From Saccharum officinarum (taxonomy: Eukaryota; Streptophyta; Magnoliopsida; Poales; Poaceae), in the NCBI GenBank assembly GCA_020631735.1, contig CM036197.1, positions 49,771,880 through 49,835,879 on the forward strand: DNA of 64,000 nucleotides. The letters are read 5' to 3'. How positions within the stretch are numbered: the first letter of the stretch is position 1; each line of letters opens with the position of its first letter. Below, in pieces: positions 1 through 11,142 of this stretch. The notes under the pieces were generated by a model that saw only the letters and a program-made list of their open reading frames with translations, was not told where the DNA came from and did no database searches. Position numbers and translations under genes: made by a program.

Positions 1-393
1 TAGAGTTGATTTATAACTCTCACCAAAAATGTTTTACAAGGGAAAGATTTACCACCTGTTATCATTTCCCATATATAAATGTTCATCATGATAATATTTA
101 ACTCATTATTAAATGGTTTCATTTCCACTGAACTCTAATAATATTTTATTTTCCATTGTTATAATTAAACAATAGATTACCCTAATGTTGTACTAAAATT
201 GATGTAAGAAATGGTAAAGATGTTGTAAGCTTTATCTCTCATTTATGATCCTGAGGTAAAAATGTGGATTTTTAAGTTCTCCCTCGGGTGTGCTCGACGA
301 AATCGCAGAATTTAGTGCACTCTCTTGAGTACTTAATGTCTAATGGAAGACAAGTACTCTTGGGAGGGCATTAGATTAGACGGTTCTATCACA
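1..393 (+). repeat. E1 5' LTR, 3'-terminal part
   Basis: This is the last 393 bases of the 5' LTR, ending in ...TATCACA. It matches 6891-7282 with about 20 visible substitutions, many of them transitions, which indicates an older insertion than element C. Confidence 0.85.
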
Positions 394-396
394 GGA

Positions 397-407
397 GGTA
401 TCAGAGC
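397..407 (+). other. Primer-binding site of E1
   Basis: GGTATCAGAGC begins three bases after the LTR end. It matches the 3' end complement of initiator tRNA-Met, the usual primer for plant Gypsy chromoviruses and many Copia elements. Confidence 0.75.
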
Positions 408-1049
408 ATAAATGAGGAAATGAAGCTTGAAAACCCTTTTCTAAATTAAAATTTGACAATACCTTTTTGCAAAAAAAAATTAGAGTGTTTGCATACGAAG
501 TTATATAAGTAGCCCTATTACTATAGTTAAGTATTCGGAATAAGTTTAAGTATGTTTTCGTCCGGTGAACTAACTGGTGCGTAGCGTGCGGTCCTAAAGT
601 CAGACGCGCTGTTACTGCTATAGTCACCGTGTCAGTATTACTTGCAGGTGCCCTGTTCGTGGGTACCACGCGTCCTTGTCCAGGAGTTACTGCTATACTG
701 TGACTTCATCTATCGCATTCGCTCGTGTTTCACGACTGTCGGGGCTTACGCTTTCGGCACTCCTTTCTGTGCCCTTGTCGGACCTCTGCCCTGCAACCGT
801 GCTAGTCTTTATGGCCTCGAACACTGCTTGCCTCTTGTGCGTAAAAATCCTATTGTTGTACTTTTACTGGTTCCCACGCATGGCTCGAGGGTGGTCTGCG
901 CCAGGACCACTGGCCGCTCCGCCTTTATAAAAGGGGGCCAAGCCTAGCCACCTGGTATCACCACTCGGTGCATTCTAGCTCGCTTAGCCCTTTTCCCTTG
1001 AGCAGGCTTTTTCTCAAAGCCTTTCTTGCAACCCCCTCACCCACCTAGG

Positions 1050-1946
1050 ATGGCAGGAGGTTGGGTTAGCAGCTACTGCCTGAACATTGAGGGTTTCCCC
1101 AGAATCCTGTATGCCACCCTGTAAAAGCTTGGAGTCAAGGATCATCCTGAGTATGAGGGCCATGAGTACATGAAGCATGGCACTGAGCGATGTCAGGTCA
1201 CCGTCTACATTGGTAAGAGTGAGGAGTTACCCGATATCATGGAAGCCTGGAATGTGACTGCAACTGGGTTTTGCTTTGGTGACACCTACCAGGTTGTGGC
1301 CCGCAAAGCCTTGCGACATCTGTGCCAGATCTATGAGCAGCACATTGCTCATACCCCCATGCGGTTCTTTTCACCTTTAGATAAGAATCGACGGGTATGG
1401 AGGGCTCATATGGAGGCCTTGCAGGGTCAGGATGTGCAAGAAGATAACCCAACCGTGGTGCACCTGACCACGTACTTGCTTGCCCTAGATGAGCAGTATG
1501 ACCGGTAGGCCTCGGAGCTGAGGGAGTGTCTCCATCGAGCTGAGGAAGCTGAGATCTTCTTCAGGATGCTCGAAGTGCAGCTTGCTGAAGCCCACGCCAA
1601 TGTAGCAGCTGCAGAGAGTCGAGAGACTGCCATGACGGAAGCACTCAAGGTGGATGAAGAGTGACATGCCCAAGAGCTAGAGGATGCCTATCTTATCACC
1701 AAGACCAAGCGTAGGACGCTGGCCACGGAAAGGCAGGAACCCTTGATCTTGGAGGGAATCCCTGTCCATCCACTGGAGAGAAGGAGAATCGGTATTGCAG
1801 CACGTCCACCCACGGAAGCCTCAGAAGTAGAGTCATTACTTCCCCTCACCCAGCCACCACCATAAGGAGCAGATCCTCAAGCTAGTGCAACAGAAGAACT
1901 CCAGGAGCCTAGGAAGGAAGTTGTTTGGGCCGACAAAGTAGATTAG
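1050..1946 (+). pseudogene. Decayed orf0-type ORF of E1
   Basis: A single reading frame runs from ATG 1050 to TAG 1944-1946 (298 codons). It is broken by four stops: TAA 1122, TAG 1506, TGA 1662 and TAA 1863. Each can arise from CAA, CAG or CGA by one C-to-T change. The part from 1170 reads MKHGTERCQVTVYIGKSEE and contains a run A-x2-A-L then MRFF then W. This is followed by a heptad-like Glu/Ala/Leu-rich stretch (about 1500-1660), a probable coiled coil. By eye the same order of motifs (HP..EY, A..AL, RFF, W, coiled coil) appears in orf0 of element C and, more weakly, of element D. Function is unknown. It lies where chromodomain Gypsy elements of this type carry their extra ORF, upstream of gag, but gag is absent here. 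It lacks the H3-like start seen in D. Confidence 0.7.
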
Positions 1947-3751
1947 TTGTCCTAGAGGAGATGTAGCCGTCGCTAGTAGTGTTTTTCATCGTTGTCCTCC
2001 AGTGTTGTAACCTTTCCGTTGTCTTTCGTTCGTCGTTGTTAAGATTGTCTGGTTATAGGATGCAGTGATGTGTCGAGTGTGGGAGAGTGAATGCCTATAT
2101 GTTGCACCCGTGTAAGGCCGTTGGTAATGAGTATTTGCTTTATCTGTTGTGTTTGTTACGTCGATTTTCCTTAGACCTCGTTCGATTCGCTTAGGGTTCT
2201 TGAGACGACAATAAGCAGGTTACAAGGGGAATAACTATTCTGATGCTGCAGATCGGCCGTGATTGGAAAACAGAGGACACTGTATCACTAATAGTGGATG
2301 TCCCAGCAGAACACTTGAATTCCCTTGATTTAAATCTGCCTTAGGATTTACTTTACTTGTTCCTTATTTTAAAAGGAACCCTTGTTGCCTGAATTTTTTT
2401 TCCTTGCAATACTTTTCTAATTCTGTGGTCTATGACCCCACTGCCTTTACTGTGAGTAAGTTGGTAATAGTTGCCTGGTTAATAGCTTATGGTGCCGCGA
2501 CGGAACCGAGGGCCACCGGTGGATCGTGACCACATGGTTGTGCCGCTTGGCGCGCGATGGTATCAAGGTTGTTGATTGAGCCCTTTTACCAAGTTACACC
2601 GCAATACCATTTTTGTTACCAATATTCTCCATGGTAAAAATATTCTGGTGTTCAAATGGGAAATCCACAATGAGTTGATGTAGCGGTGCTCTACCCAAGT
2701 AACAGGGGTAACACAGTTTTTGAAGAAAGGAAAAGAAGAAAGAGAAAAATGACAGGAAAGTTAGCCCGCACGTAGGTCAGAGAAAATGCATCGCCCGACT
2801 TGACATCGTTCCTGTGACCGGTTTGGTCATGCTACGCGTGCCGGGTCGCTGTCACTGTGTGCCCTGTAGACGCCATCTGTGGTGGGGCCCACGTGTGCTT
2901 CTCCCGTGTGGCCATGGCGTTGTGCCACACTCACCTCGTCTTGTCGCATAGTACGCCCCTCTGTTCCCGGCACCCGTGTCGGCTCTCGAATCTCGCCCTT
3001 ATCCCCGTACCGGACCCCCCTCTTTCTTTTCCTTTGGGGCCCCGTTGCTCGCATGCCTCCTTGTTGAGCAAACCCCATCCCCTCCTTTCTCCTTTTTCCC
3101 ACTCAAGCTCGCACAGGGAGCGCACCATGGCTGATGCTCTCCCTACCTCGTGACCCTCCCCCCAGTGATTCCCCTCTACGCCGCCTCCACTTCCGGTGCA
3201 CTGCACCACCACCTCCGTCCACCAAGCTTTTATAATGCCACCTTGCTTGCCTCTCCTCCATTCCACCCCCAAATCCGAAGTAGAGCTCGTAGAATCAATC
3301 CCCTCTGTCCATGCTCGGGTGGGAGAAGCTCGAGAAGCAGTCAAGAAGAAAGTGGTTGGAGGCAGAGCTACGAGATCTAGCCATTGCTCATAGATCTAGG
3401 GTTGCCAGTCAGGGGTGATGATGTGACTTGAGAAGAAGGGATCTGGTTTTTGCTGAAGAAGTTCGTCTCTGGTTAGTTTAGGTTTTAGGGTTCACGATGA
3501 TCTTTGTACCAGTCTCCAATTTCTGGCTCTATTGGGCATATGCCATGTTCTGGATAATCGTTTTCCTTTTACTTTTTCACTGTCCCCGTCTCCGTCGGTT
3601 TCTAGAGAGGTTGTGAGTAGTATTAAATTTGTTCTTAGCCGTGTTATCTCTAAATCCCGGAGTGGTTTGGTGTTCGAAGTCGTGTAACCTCTCGTGTAAG
3701 TTCAGATCTATGAGGTGTAATCGCATTTCCCTCTTTTGATTCTTGTTCTGG
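1947..3751. other. E1 internal non-coding region with GC-rich promoter-like module
   Basis: No coding domain is recognised. About 2760-3450 is GC-rich and pyrimidine-rich, with a TATA-like TTTTATAATG near 3228-3237, resembling the promoter/leader part of the LTRs in this window rather than a gag-pol remnant. Short open frames here look like composition artefacts. Confidence 0.5.
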
Positions 3752-3786
3752 ATCTCGGGACGAGATCCTTTTTAAGGGGGGAAGGA
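3752..3786 (+). other. Hairpin plus polypurine tract of E1
   Basis: ATCTCGGGACGAGAT (3752-3766) is a 6-bp-arm inverted repeat. It is followed by AAGGGGGGAAGGA up to the LTR start at 3787. The tract primes plus-strand DNA synthesis. The same hairpin sits before the tract in element C (31615-31629). Confidence 0.75.
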
Positions 3787-6700
3787 TGTAACACCCCTGG
3801 TGTTACTAGCTTACTTAGCACACGATTAAGGCCTAAAAGAAACTAACAAAACGAGTTCTCGGGTTTTAAAATTTTAATCGATCATGAAATGATACCCGAC
3901 TCTTATGTGACTCATTTCTATAGGTAGGAAAAACTACATGAGTGTTGTAACTTAGTTTATTTTAGGTGAAAATATGGTGTTGTGATCTTAATAAAAAAAT
4001 AGAATAAGTTGTTTTAATCACTTAGCACGAAAACAAATTCTATAAAACCAGTGTGGTATACAATCACGTATTTCGTGTTGATAAGCGTGTTGCTAGATTA
4101 TTTAAAGTAGTGAAGAAATTTATTTCTTTCCGAGTATATCTCTATAGATAAATATATGTATATTTATATAATAGATATATACATGTGTGTATTTAGATTA
4201 GTAACAAAGGAATAATGGGATGTTGTAATTTACTTAATTACGTAATTATTTTGCTAAAAGAAAAGAAACGAAAAGAAATTAGAAACAAAACACACGCACA
4301 CCACACATGTTCACGCACGCCTGCTGCCCTCCTTTATGGCCCTGCTGCTGGCTGCTGCCACACGCCTGTGCAACTGTATGCATGCATTGCGAACGCCGAT
4401 GCGGGGCCGCTGCTCGTGCTCACCACCGCCTTGCTGCTTTGCTATCCTCTGCGTGCATGCGGCCGGTTTATTTGTCTCAGAGGGAGCCGAGAGCCCTACG
4501 AGCCTGTGCAACTGCCGCTGTTCGCACACGCGTGCTGCCGCTCTGCTGTCCACTGAAGCACGTCGTGCTAAGTACCAGAAAGCAAACCAGAGCACACGCC
4601 GTGCTGAGCACTAGAAAGCCAGCGAACCAGAGAACACGCTGGAATGCACTGTAGCACGCAGGAATTACTGTAGCCGCCCACGGTAATTCGCAGGAATGCT
4701 GTAGCATGGTACTGCAGCGCGGAGAAATGTAGCCGGTCACTGTAGGTCACAGAAATTCCCAGGCTGGTACTGTAGCATGCAGAAAACACTGTTCATCCGA
4801 AGAAAACTTTTTGTCGCCGGTGCGCTACGAGGTTATTTAGAGCGCTGCCTCTGCTGAATTGTGTCACGCGCGTCAGTCATCCTTCTTCTGCGACCCTGCA
4901 CCATCCAGTAGCCGTGAGCCTTTACTAGGTTCAGCTGCTTCTCACTCGATTTCTCAACTTCCTTGCCCTGTCTGCAAGCTGCACGTGGCCAGTGTCGACC
5001 TTACCCAGCGGGTGCGGTGAGTAGCTCTTGAGAATCAACTGTCTCCTCCATTTTTTTTAAGCCGCAGCGTGTCCTCTCCCTGCTTGTGGTGAGCTCCTTC
5101 AGAGCTTCAGTGTGATCAGCATGTACTAATCACCTCCTTAATCGACCTCCACATGTAAGCAAAACTTATGAAGCTAATATAAAATTATATAGGTGTCCAA
5201 AAATGGTGGAACCAATTTTGTTAGTTTTCTGAAATCATGATCTAGATAAAGGTGTAATTGGTTCATGTAGTTTTATACTATTTTTAGGCTTGCTCTAATT
5301 ACTTCAATGCGTTTAATATTATCAAACATGAACTTATAAGAATTGTTATGAATAATCAGTGATAGTATTAATCCTAGAAATTTTATAGTAAGCTCCTAGT
5401 ATTATTATATGTTCGTGGTGATTTTGGTAGCTCCAAAATAATTAGTTGCTAGGATAATTAACAAACCTAGTTTGAATATGTAGTAAATCGATAAAATGAA
5501 TAATGTGACATCTCGGGTTTACATAACTAAAACACTAGTTGAGAAATAACGTTTGAATCGACAACGTAGACACATGGCCTAGTGAGTTGGTGTGTGGCTA
5601 ACCCGTTAGCTTGCGAGACATAGTCGTACGACGAGAGTTGCGATTGCTGTCTTTTACTTATGTCTCTGTGTTGCATTCGCGTAAATCATAATAGGAACGA
5701 TGATGGATCGATGGATCAACCGGAGGACTTGGCGTTGACCCAAAAGATGATGCCATGATGATCGTGCCCCAGAGATGGCATACTAACATTTGGTTATATT
5801 TTTACCTAGGCAAGCCTCGGTGCATAACCTCTATTATTCTGCACTTTATCTATGCTTATGCATTAAGTTTTAAGGAGTTGAATGAAACCCACTTGCATAT
5901 ATATATCCTGATCTCATGAATCTTACTAGTATGTCAGGATCGTATAGATTGCTATGCTATAGGACTCCGATAGAAGTCGAGTGATTGCCTGTCACTCGCG
6001 AGAGATAGGAAATATATTATTGTTACTATTATCATGTTACTATCACATGGATTATATATAGATAATAATTGAAGACTGGGCAAGACTATACTTGGAATTT
6101 GATATGGATTTGGTTGGGCAATCCGAGCGAGGCTCTGGTTGCATTTGTTCCGCCTGTGTCGATTAAGGACCGGTCGTTGCATTTGGATGGTTTTCTGGTC
6201 ACAGATCTCCTTATCCTGAGCATATACTAGCGGATGGGGGCTAGAAAGACTTATTATTCTCTTGTCATGGGTTCCGGCTCCATTCGGACCAACTGAAGGT
6301 GGATTATATATGGGTATTAGGAAGTCTAAGCACTGCGAGAGGGCAGGGCTTAGAGTCCCAGTATGGACGGGGACTCGGTTCTCTTGACAGGAGGATAATG
6401 GGTTGGTCCCGTTTGTATCTCGGTACGGGCGGGGCGTGTGTTTTTTGGGGTACCCAGCTAGGCTGCATTGATTCATGAATCGCCGCGTAAGCGGTCCGAT
6501 ATGACTTGATTCGGGCATCGTAGTAAGAAATGAAAGATGAAAGACGAAAGATGGAAAAATGGTTCTGATGGCTCAACCTTTGCTTGAAAGTAGAACAGGT
6601 GCTTACCTAGAATGGTTGGTTAATGAACTACCAATGACTGCTAATAAAAATTAAATATAAGGATGCACCTTTAGTAATGCTTCCTGCAGTTGCAATAACC

Positions 6701-7282
6701 CACAAGCCAGATAGCCTTGCATATCCTTAGAGTCTTTTCTTTCCTTCTGACGGGTAAGTCTTGCGGAGTACAATTGAGTACTCAGGGTTTGTTCTACCCT
6801 GTTGCAGGTGACAGGTGTTCTTGAAGATGACATTTGTGTGTGGAAACCTCCTGGTGGGCTCAGTGAGGATTTCCTTTACGTTGCGAATGTAGAGTTGATT
6901 TAGAACTCTCACCAAAAATGTTTTACAAGGGAAAGATTTACCACCTATTATCATTTCCCATATATAAATGTTCATCATGATAATATTTAACTCGTCATTA
7001 AATGGTTTCATTTCCGCTGAACTCTGATAACATTTTATTTTCCACTGTTATAATTAAACAATGGATTACCCTGATGTTGTACTAAAAGTGATGTAAGAAA
7101 TGGTAAAGATGTTGTAAGCTTTATATCTCATTTATAATCCTGAGGTAAAAATGTGGATTTTCAAGTTCTCCCTCAGGTGTGCTCGACGAAATCACAGAAT
7201 TTAGTGCACTCTCTTGAGTACTTAATGTCTAATGGAAGACAAGTACTCTTGGGAGGGTATTAGATTAGGCGGTTCTACCACA
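3787..7282 (+). repeat. E1 3' LTR (about 3.5 kb)
   Basis: It starts TGTAACACCCC and ends ACCACA. Its first 20 bases hold a perfect 8-bp-arm hairpin (3788-3795 with 3799-3806). A CACTGTAGCATG-like tandem stretch lies at about 4620-4790. A TTATTTA box (about 4833) is followed by a consensus-like 5' splice donor GCG|GTGAGT at 5016/5017. The rest is AT-rich. Parts near 6120-6180 and 6740-6800 match, in reverse, the LTR of element D (38030-38760), so E1 and D are related families. Open frames inside it, such as 5952-6518, are not genes. Confidence 0.85.
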
Positions 7283-7358
7283 TCTGGTTTGCCTCGTCGG
7301 CTTTCATCCTAGGATCCACCGATGGTGTCCTGACATGGTTGGTGTCTGATTTGAGCAG

Positions 7359-7782
7359 GTCTCTATGACAAGCTCATGACAAAGGTGTTGAGGAGCCGTG
7401 GTCTAGAGACGGAGCTCACCGAGGTGAAGGGCACCCTCTAGAAGGAGAGCGATGAGCACGGCGGCCTGCATGTTGTCGTCGGACTGGTCTGTGATGACCT
7501 CAGGGTGACCCTGCCGAAGGCGACGAGCTCGCTTACGGTTTGTTCCCTTTGGATCACAGACCGAGTGTAGGAGATCGCGAGACGCGCGATCCGCTTCGGT
7601 GTTCAACGGGCGTTCGCGATCGCCCGATCTCACTATGAGAACATCAACCTTGAGGCGATGGGCCAGGGCTTCGCGCCTGGCTATGAAGACCACGAGCTGG
7701 ATAGATCAAGAAGACGACGACCGCCCGTGCGTGAGAATTAGCCGATAAGATAGAGGGCGAAGTTATCCCCCCGAGGGGTTAA
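7359..7782 (+). pseudogene. Antisense ORF of the Tat-like element (fragment)
   Basis: An exon-like frame starts after TTTGAGCAG (acceptor-like) at 7359 and runs through ATG 7376. It is interrupted by TAG at about 7439 and 7565, both possible CAG-to-TAG changes, and by a frameshift near 7720-7735. A frame ending in TAA 7780-7782 then finishes it. The conserved-looking part reads RSHYENINLEAMGQGFAPGY (about 7624-7683). It runs against the minus-strand integrase fragment at 8567-8692, as expected for the antisense gene of Tat-lineage elements. Its function is not known to me. Confidence 0.55.
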
Positions 7783-7903
7783 CTAATTGAATGAATCGGG
7801 TCATGGTCCCCACAAACTTGTAATAAGTAAACAAGTATTTCGTTTTTAAGTTTGGTCGACCAAACTTTTAGCTTTGGTAGTTTAAACACTTGTCCTTTTT
7901 AAT
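7783..7903. other. Spacer of the Tat-like element
   Basis: Short AT-rich spacer between the antisense ORF and the tandem repeat, containing a small palindrome around TTTGGTCGACCAAA (7851-7864). No gene is seen. Confidence 0.5.
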
Positions 7904-8459
7904 GTAAAAAGGTTGACGCGATCTGATCCCTCTTGACGCTAAGTTTAGAAATCTCGAAGTACGGGCGAAAGGCTCTGATCACACTGGTGAGCAGAGGTAC
8001 CGTAGCCGCTGGGGTGTAGGCCTCTTGCGTTCCGATCAGCTTTACTCTGTGTCCATTCCCGTGATTCTTACTTCTAAGACTTAACGTAAGAAGGGGTCGG
8101 CTGCAAAAAACGTTTGAGTATTAGATACTCATATCGGCCCCCAAGCGAGGCCCGACCCCTGGCCGTTGCTGGGGTCAGTAAAAAGGTTGATGTGGTCTGA
8201 TCCGTTCTAACGCTAAGGTTACAAAGTTTGAGTTGCGAGCGGAAAAGATTCTGATCACACTGGAGGGCAAAAGCACCATAGCCGTTGGGGCGTGGGTTTT
8301 TTGCGGTCCGCCTAGTTTTACTCAGCGTCTGTTTCCCGCAACCTCTTGCTTTGAGCCCCTAGCGTAAGAAGGGGTCGGATGCAAAGAGTGTTTCTGAATA
8401 CGTATATACCCTTACCAGCCCCCGAGTGAGGCTCGACCCCGGGCCGCTGCTAGGGTCAG
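7904..8459. repeat. Two tandem units of about 274 and 282 bp
   Basis: Unit 1 (7904-8177) and unit 2 (8178-8459) both begin GTAAAAAGGTTGA, contain CTGATCACACTGG and AAGAAGGGGTCGG, and end with GGGTCAG. They are clearly diverged copies. They lie between the integrase tail and the antisense ORF, where Tat-type Gypsy elements commonly carry tandem repeats. Confidence 0.8.
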
Positions 8460-8566
8460 GCGTCACTAAAAACTGAGGATATGGCAACGCAACCGACAAG
8501 GGAAAGTACTTTTTATTTCAGAAACATGATTTTTCACAAGTACGTTAACACTCTTGGAAAAAAAAA

Positions 8567-8692
8567 CTAGGGGTAGAAGCAATGTATCTGCTCAATATTC
8601 CACGCGTTGGTGAAGGGTTGGCCATCGATGGTCTTGAGCTTGTAGGTTCTTGGTCGGAGCACCTCCGCGACGACATATGGTCCTTCCCATGG
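8567..8692 (-). pseudogene. Integrase C-terminal GPY/F-module fragment
   Basis: On the minus strand, from CCATGG at 8692 to the stop at 8567-8569, one frame reads PWEGPYVVAEV, then YKLKTIDGQPFTNAWNIEQ, and ends FYP. This is the GPY/F module and C-terminal end of grass Gypsy polyproteins. The upstream catalytic part is absent. Confidence 0.75.
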
Positions 8693-9167
8693 CAGAGACC
8701 ACAGGAGGCAGATGCATGTGCTGCGCTACAAGGTGACCGATGGTCCCAGCAGCATCGTGCAGTCTAAACAGAAACGCTGTCGGGGCGTTCCGAGTGAGAT
8801 ATCCTGGGGAGAGCGGTTCTCCTCCGACGAGCTGTGTCATGACGTTGGCAGAAGAAAAAAGAAATGTGACGTAAGTCCTCCTAGGATGGTTGGGGTCCCA
8901 GAAAGACAGCGAACTGACGTTCTAGCCGCCCGTAGTTGAAGTCGAGCAGCTAGTTGCCCCCGGGGGCGCGAGCCTCCGGGGCATGCAACTACATCTTCAC
9001 GAGGGCCTCAACGACGGCGTCGAGGCTGGACGGGGGTGGGAGCCCGCGCCAGCTCTCCCTCTGCGGTGATGAGGAAGTCCAGATTCCCGGAACGTGCATG
9101 CGTGCCCAGAGTCTAGCTTACGCCGTGGCTAGGCATCCATGGCCTAGGTGTGGATGTCAAAACGCGC
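8693..9167 (-). other. Leader/deleted internal region of the Tat-like element
   Basis: GC-rich sequence with no recognisable domain. It lies between the primer-binding site and the integrase tail, so most of gag-pol has been lost here. Confidence 0.45.
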
Positions 9168-9169
9168 AA

Positions 9170-9193
9170 AAGGCCTCTACATGGCACGCCAAC
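9170..9193 (-). other. Primer-binding site of the Tat-like element
   Basis: On the minus strand the LTR end is followed by TTGGCGTGCCATGTAGAGG. This is a slightly mutated form of the TTGGCGCGCC... site typical of Tat-lineage grass elements, and it fixes the element's orientation. Confidence 0.65.
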
Positions 9194-10113
9194 TATCGGC
9201 GTTTCGAACCGCCAACTAGTAAATTTGTATTTGCGTGTTTGGCCCACATGGTGAGCGCGGGGACATAAGGAATTATACTAGTTCGAGCAGAACATCCCTA
9301 CGTCCAGCTCAAGGTTGCTCGTGTTATCCGCTCTGGAGTTTGCAGTAGGGGTTACAAACTGGCGATAGAGGGAAGAGATGCCAAGTCTCTGGTGAAGGTG
9401 AAGTGGAGTTAAAGTGCTTCAAAGTGTTCTTGTTCGTTCGTCCCCTTTTTCTTTCTTGTGGGGCGCCCCGCTTCCCCTTTCATAGTTCAAGGGGAAGGCG
9501 ATGGTTATATGAGAGGGAGAGAGAGACAGTGAGGAAGAGGGCCTCGAGGCCGTGTCGTTCTTCCTCTCCTGTAGGCAGGTCCCGCTGGTGGTGTAGATGA
9601 TGATGAGGATGGCTCCACGTCATGACGTAGACGTCGATGGGGATGGCTCCACGTCGTGGCCCTATTTGCCACTGGCGCCACACGCGGGCATCATCAGCCG
9701 GTCTGGCACCCCGTCCCATCCTGTCTGACGTTGTAGGCGACGTGAACCTCTAGGCATGGCCTGTCACGGCTACAGGTCACATTGAGGCGTGCCTACTCCC
9801 ATCTGGTGTCAGAAGTTTGACCCCAGGCTCGAACTTTCACATCTATAGTGGTTGGAGGCAGTGCAGGCCCCTGTGGGACCTGCGTTCTCGGGTGAGGCGG
9901 AGCCCGCGCCCTCGAGGTCGGGTGAGACAGAGTTTGCGTCGTGCCCCCGGGGTCGGTCAAGGCGGAGCTCGTGCCCCCAGGATCGGATGAGGCGGAGCCT
10001 ACGCTTCGGGGGTCGGATGAAGCCACGGTTATGCCCCTTAGTCGTCCGAGCGAATTGATCGTTGATGACCATCAATACTCCTTCTTTGGGTACCCTGATA
10101 TCGGTACCCGACA
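9194..10113 (-). repeat. 5' LTR of the Tat-like element
   Basis: A 920-bp block that on the minus strand starts TGTCGGGTACC and ends ...CGCCGATA, with the final CA mutated. GC-rich repeats (GGTCGGATGAGGCGGAG) occupy 9890-10020. A TATA-like CATATAACC lies on the minus strand near 9503-9511. The open frames here on both strands are compositional. Confidence 0.7.
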
Positions 10114-10726
10114 CTTTTGTTATTCATTTTTCTTTTTTTAGTTTTTGCACAGATATTATAATACAAATCGCATAAATCTATAATTCGTTCTCTTAGATCT
10201 GGAATAGTGTTTTTCTAAACTGAGAACATTTTTCTTGTGAATGCAGAACATTATTGTCTAAACCCATAACATTGCATCTGTTCGATAAGAAAATGTTCTA
10301 TCTTAATGAGATAAATGTTCGTTAATAAAATTTCGTCTAAATATACTCATATGGGATCTTGTTTTGAAAGATTTATTGCAAGAAACACGATGAGTAATCG
10401 GAATTTAATTTGAATACTGGGTTTAGCAGCTATAACGTTTTTAGTGTATAAAATCTATGACGTCACTGCATGCTAAGTGTAGCGTACAAATCAAACGGAT
10501 GAAAAAAAAATTGCCGGTCTTTACTTTATCGGGTCATAGTAACACATTTCAGCCCATTATCAAAACAGCCCACGTCAGCTTCCCCGTTCCATACTCTTCT
10601 AAAAAAAAAACCTCGCCGTTCCATACGGCACGGCGGGTTTTCTAATCCAACCCAACACAAGGCAACAAGAAGCGGGGCTTTAGCTGTGGCGTTTCACTCG
10701 TGCAGCATTTGCAACATTTTGCTACC
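10114..10726. other. Intergenic DNA
   Basis: AT-rich, with no gene or repeat I can assign. Confidence 0.4.
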
Positions 10727-11142
10727 TGTTGTAAAATATACAGACTCTATCCTAGAAGGAAAAGAGGAGGAGGAATATTAATCCTATTTCGTTTGTATAT
10801 GGGCTCTTACCAAATTCTTAGGCCTTGACAGGGCTATATATACGTGGGAGCTCTATGTTATAATTACCAATATTCAAAGGAATAAAGAATAGTCTCATAT
10901 CTCTTATGTCTATGTGTTTTACTTTCATCTACTATATTGATCATAAGAGACGGAGAGGGAAAGGTCCTAATCACTGGCAACATGTTTTATAACACGTTAT
11001 CAGCACGACAAACTCTATGTCGACATCGCCGTTGAAGCTGCCGCCGACCTTCGACGCCGACGCTCATGCCGCCCACGACTACTTCGACGACGTCGACATC
11101 CCGACGTGGTTAGCGGAACGGATCTGCTACCTCTACCTGTAA
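10727..11142 (+). mobile_element. Possible Copia-type LTR and leader fragment
   Basis: TGTTGTAAAATATA (10727) could be an LTR start, with a TATA box GCTATATATA (about 10832). AACACGTTATCAGCACGA (10991-11008) is a motif I associate with the start of the internal region of plant Copia elements. A 41-codon ORF (ATG 11017, stop 11140-11142) follows directly. No gag, integrase or RT is recognisable downstream, so at best this is a fragment. Confidence 0.35.

Larger units (their letters stand above)
1..7282 (+). mobile_element. LTR retrotransposon E1 (Gypsy-type, non-autonomous, 5' end outside window)
   Basis: Bases 1-393 and about 6891-7282 are direct copies (roughly 5% different by eye), so the window opens inside the 5' LTR and the 3' LTR ends at 7282. 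A primer-binding site follows the 5' LTR, and a purine tract precedes the 3' LTR, which starts TGTAACACCCC. Between them lie only a decayed orf0 (1050-1946) and non-coding DNA. No gag, protease, RT or integrase is visible, so the element must have depended on another element's enzymes. The LTR start and the motif ATCTCGGGACGAGAT before the purine tract link it to the chromodomain Gypsy lineage of element C. The 5 bases after the 3' LTR are TCTGG; the matching target duplication lies outside the window. Confidence 0.85.
7283..10113 (-). mobile_element. Remnant of a Tat-like Gypsy element (minus orientation)
   Basis: Reading on the minus strand from 10113: an LTR that starts TGTCGGGTACCGATATC, a primer-binding site, a leader, the last part of integrase, a tandem-repeat spacer, and then an ORF on the opposite strand. 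This order (pol, spacer, antisense ORF) is known from Tat-lineage elements such as Grande. Gag and nearly all of pol are deleted, and the 3' LTR is missing because E1 abuts at 7282. Several stops and a frameshift show it is dead. Confidence 0.75.

Noticed and set aside
2827..3393. Several 60-137 codon frames on both strands
   Set aside because: GC-rich leader-like DNA inside E1, with no motif and inconsistent frames.
5952..6518. 188-codon minus-strand open frame
   Set aside because: Inside the E1 3' LTR, with no domain and no equivalent open frame in the related D LTR.
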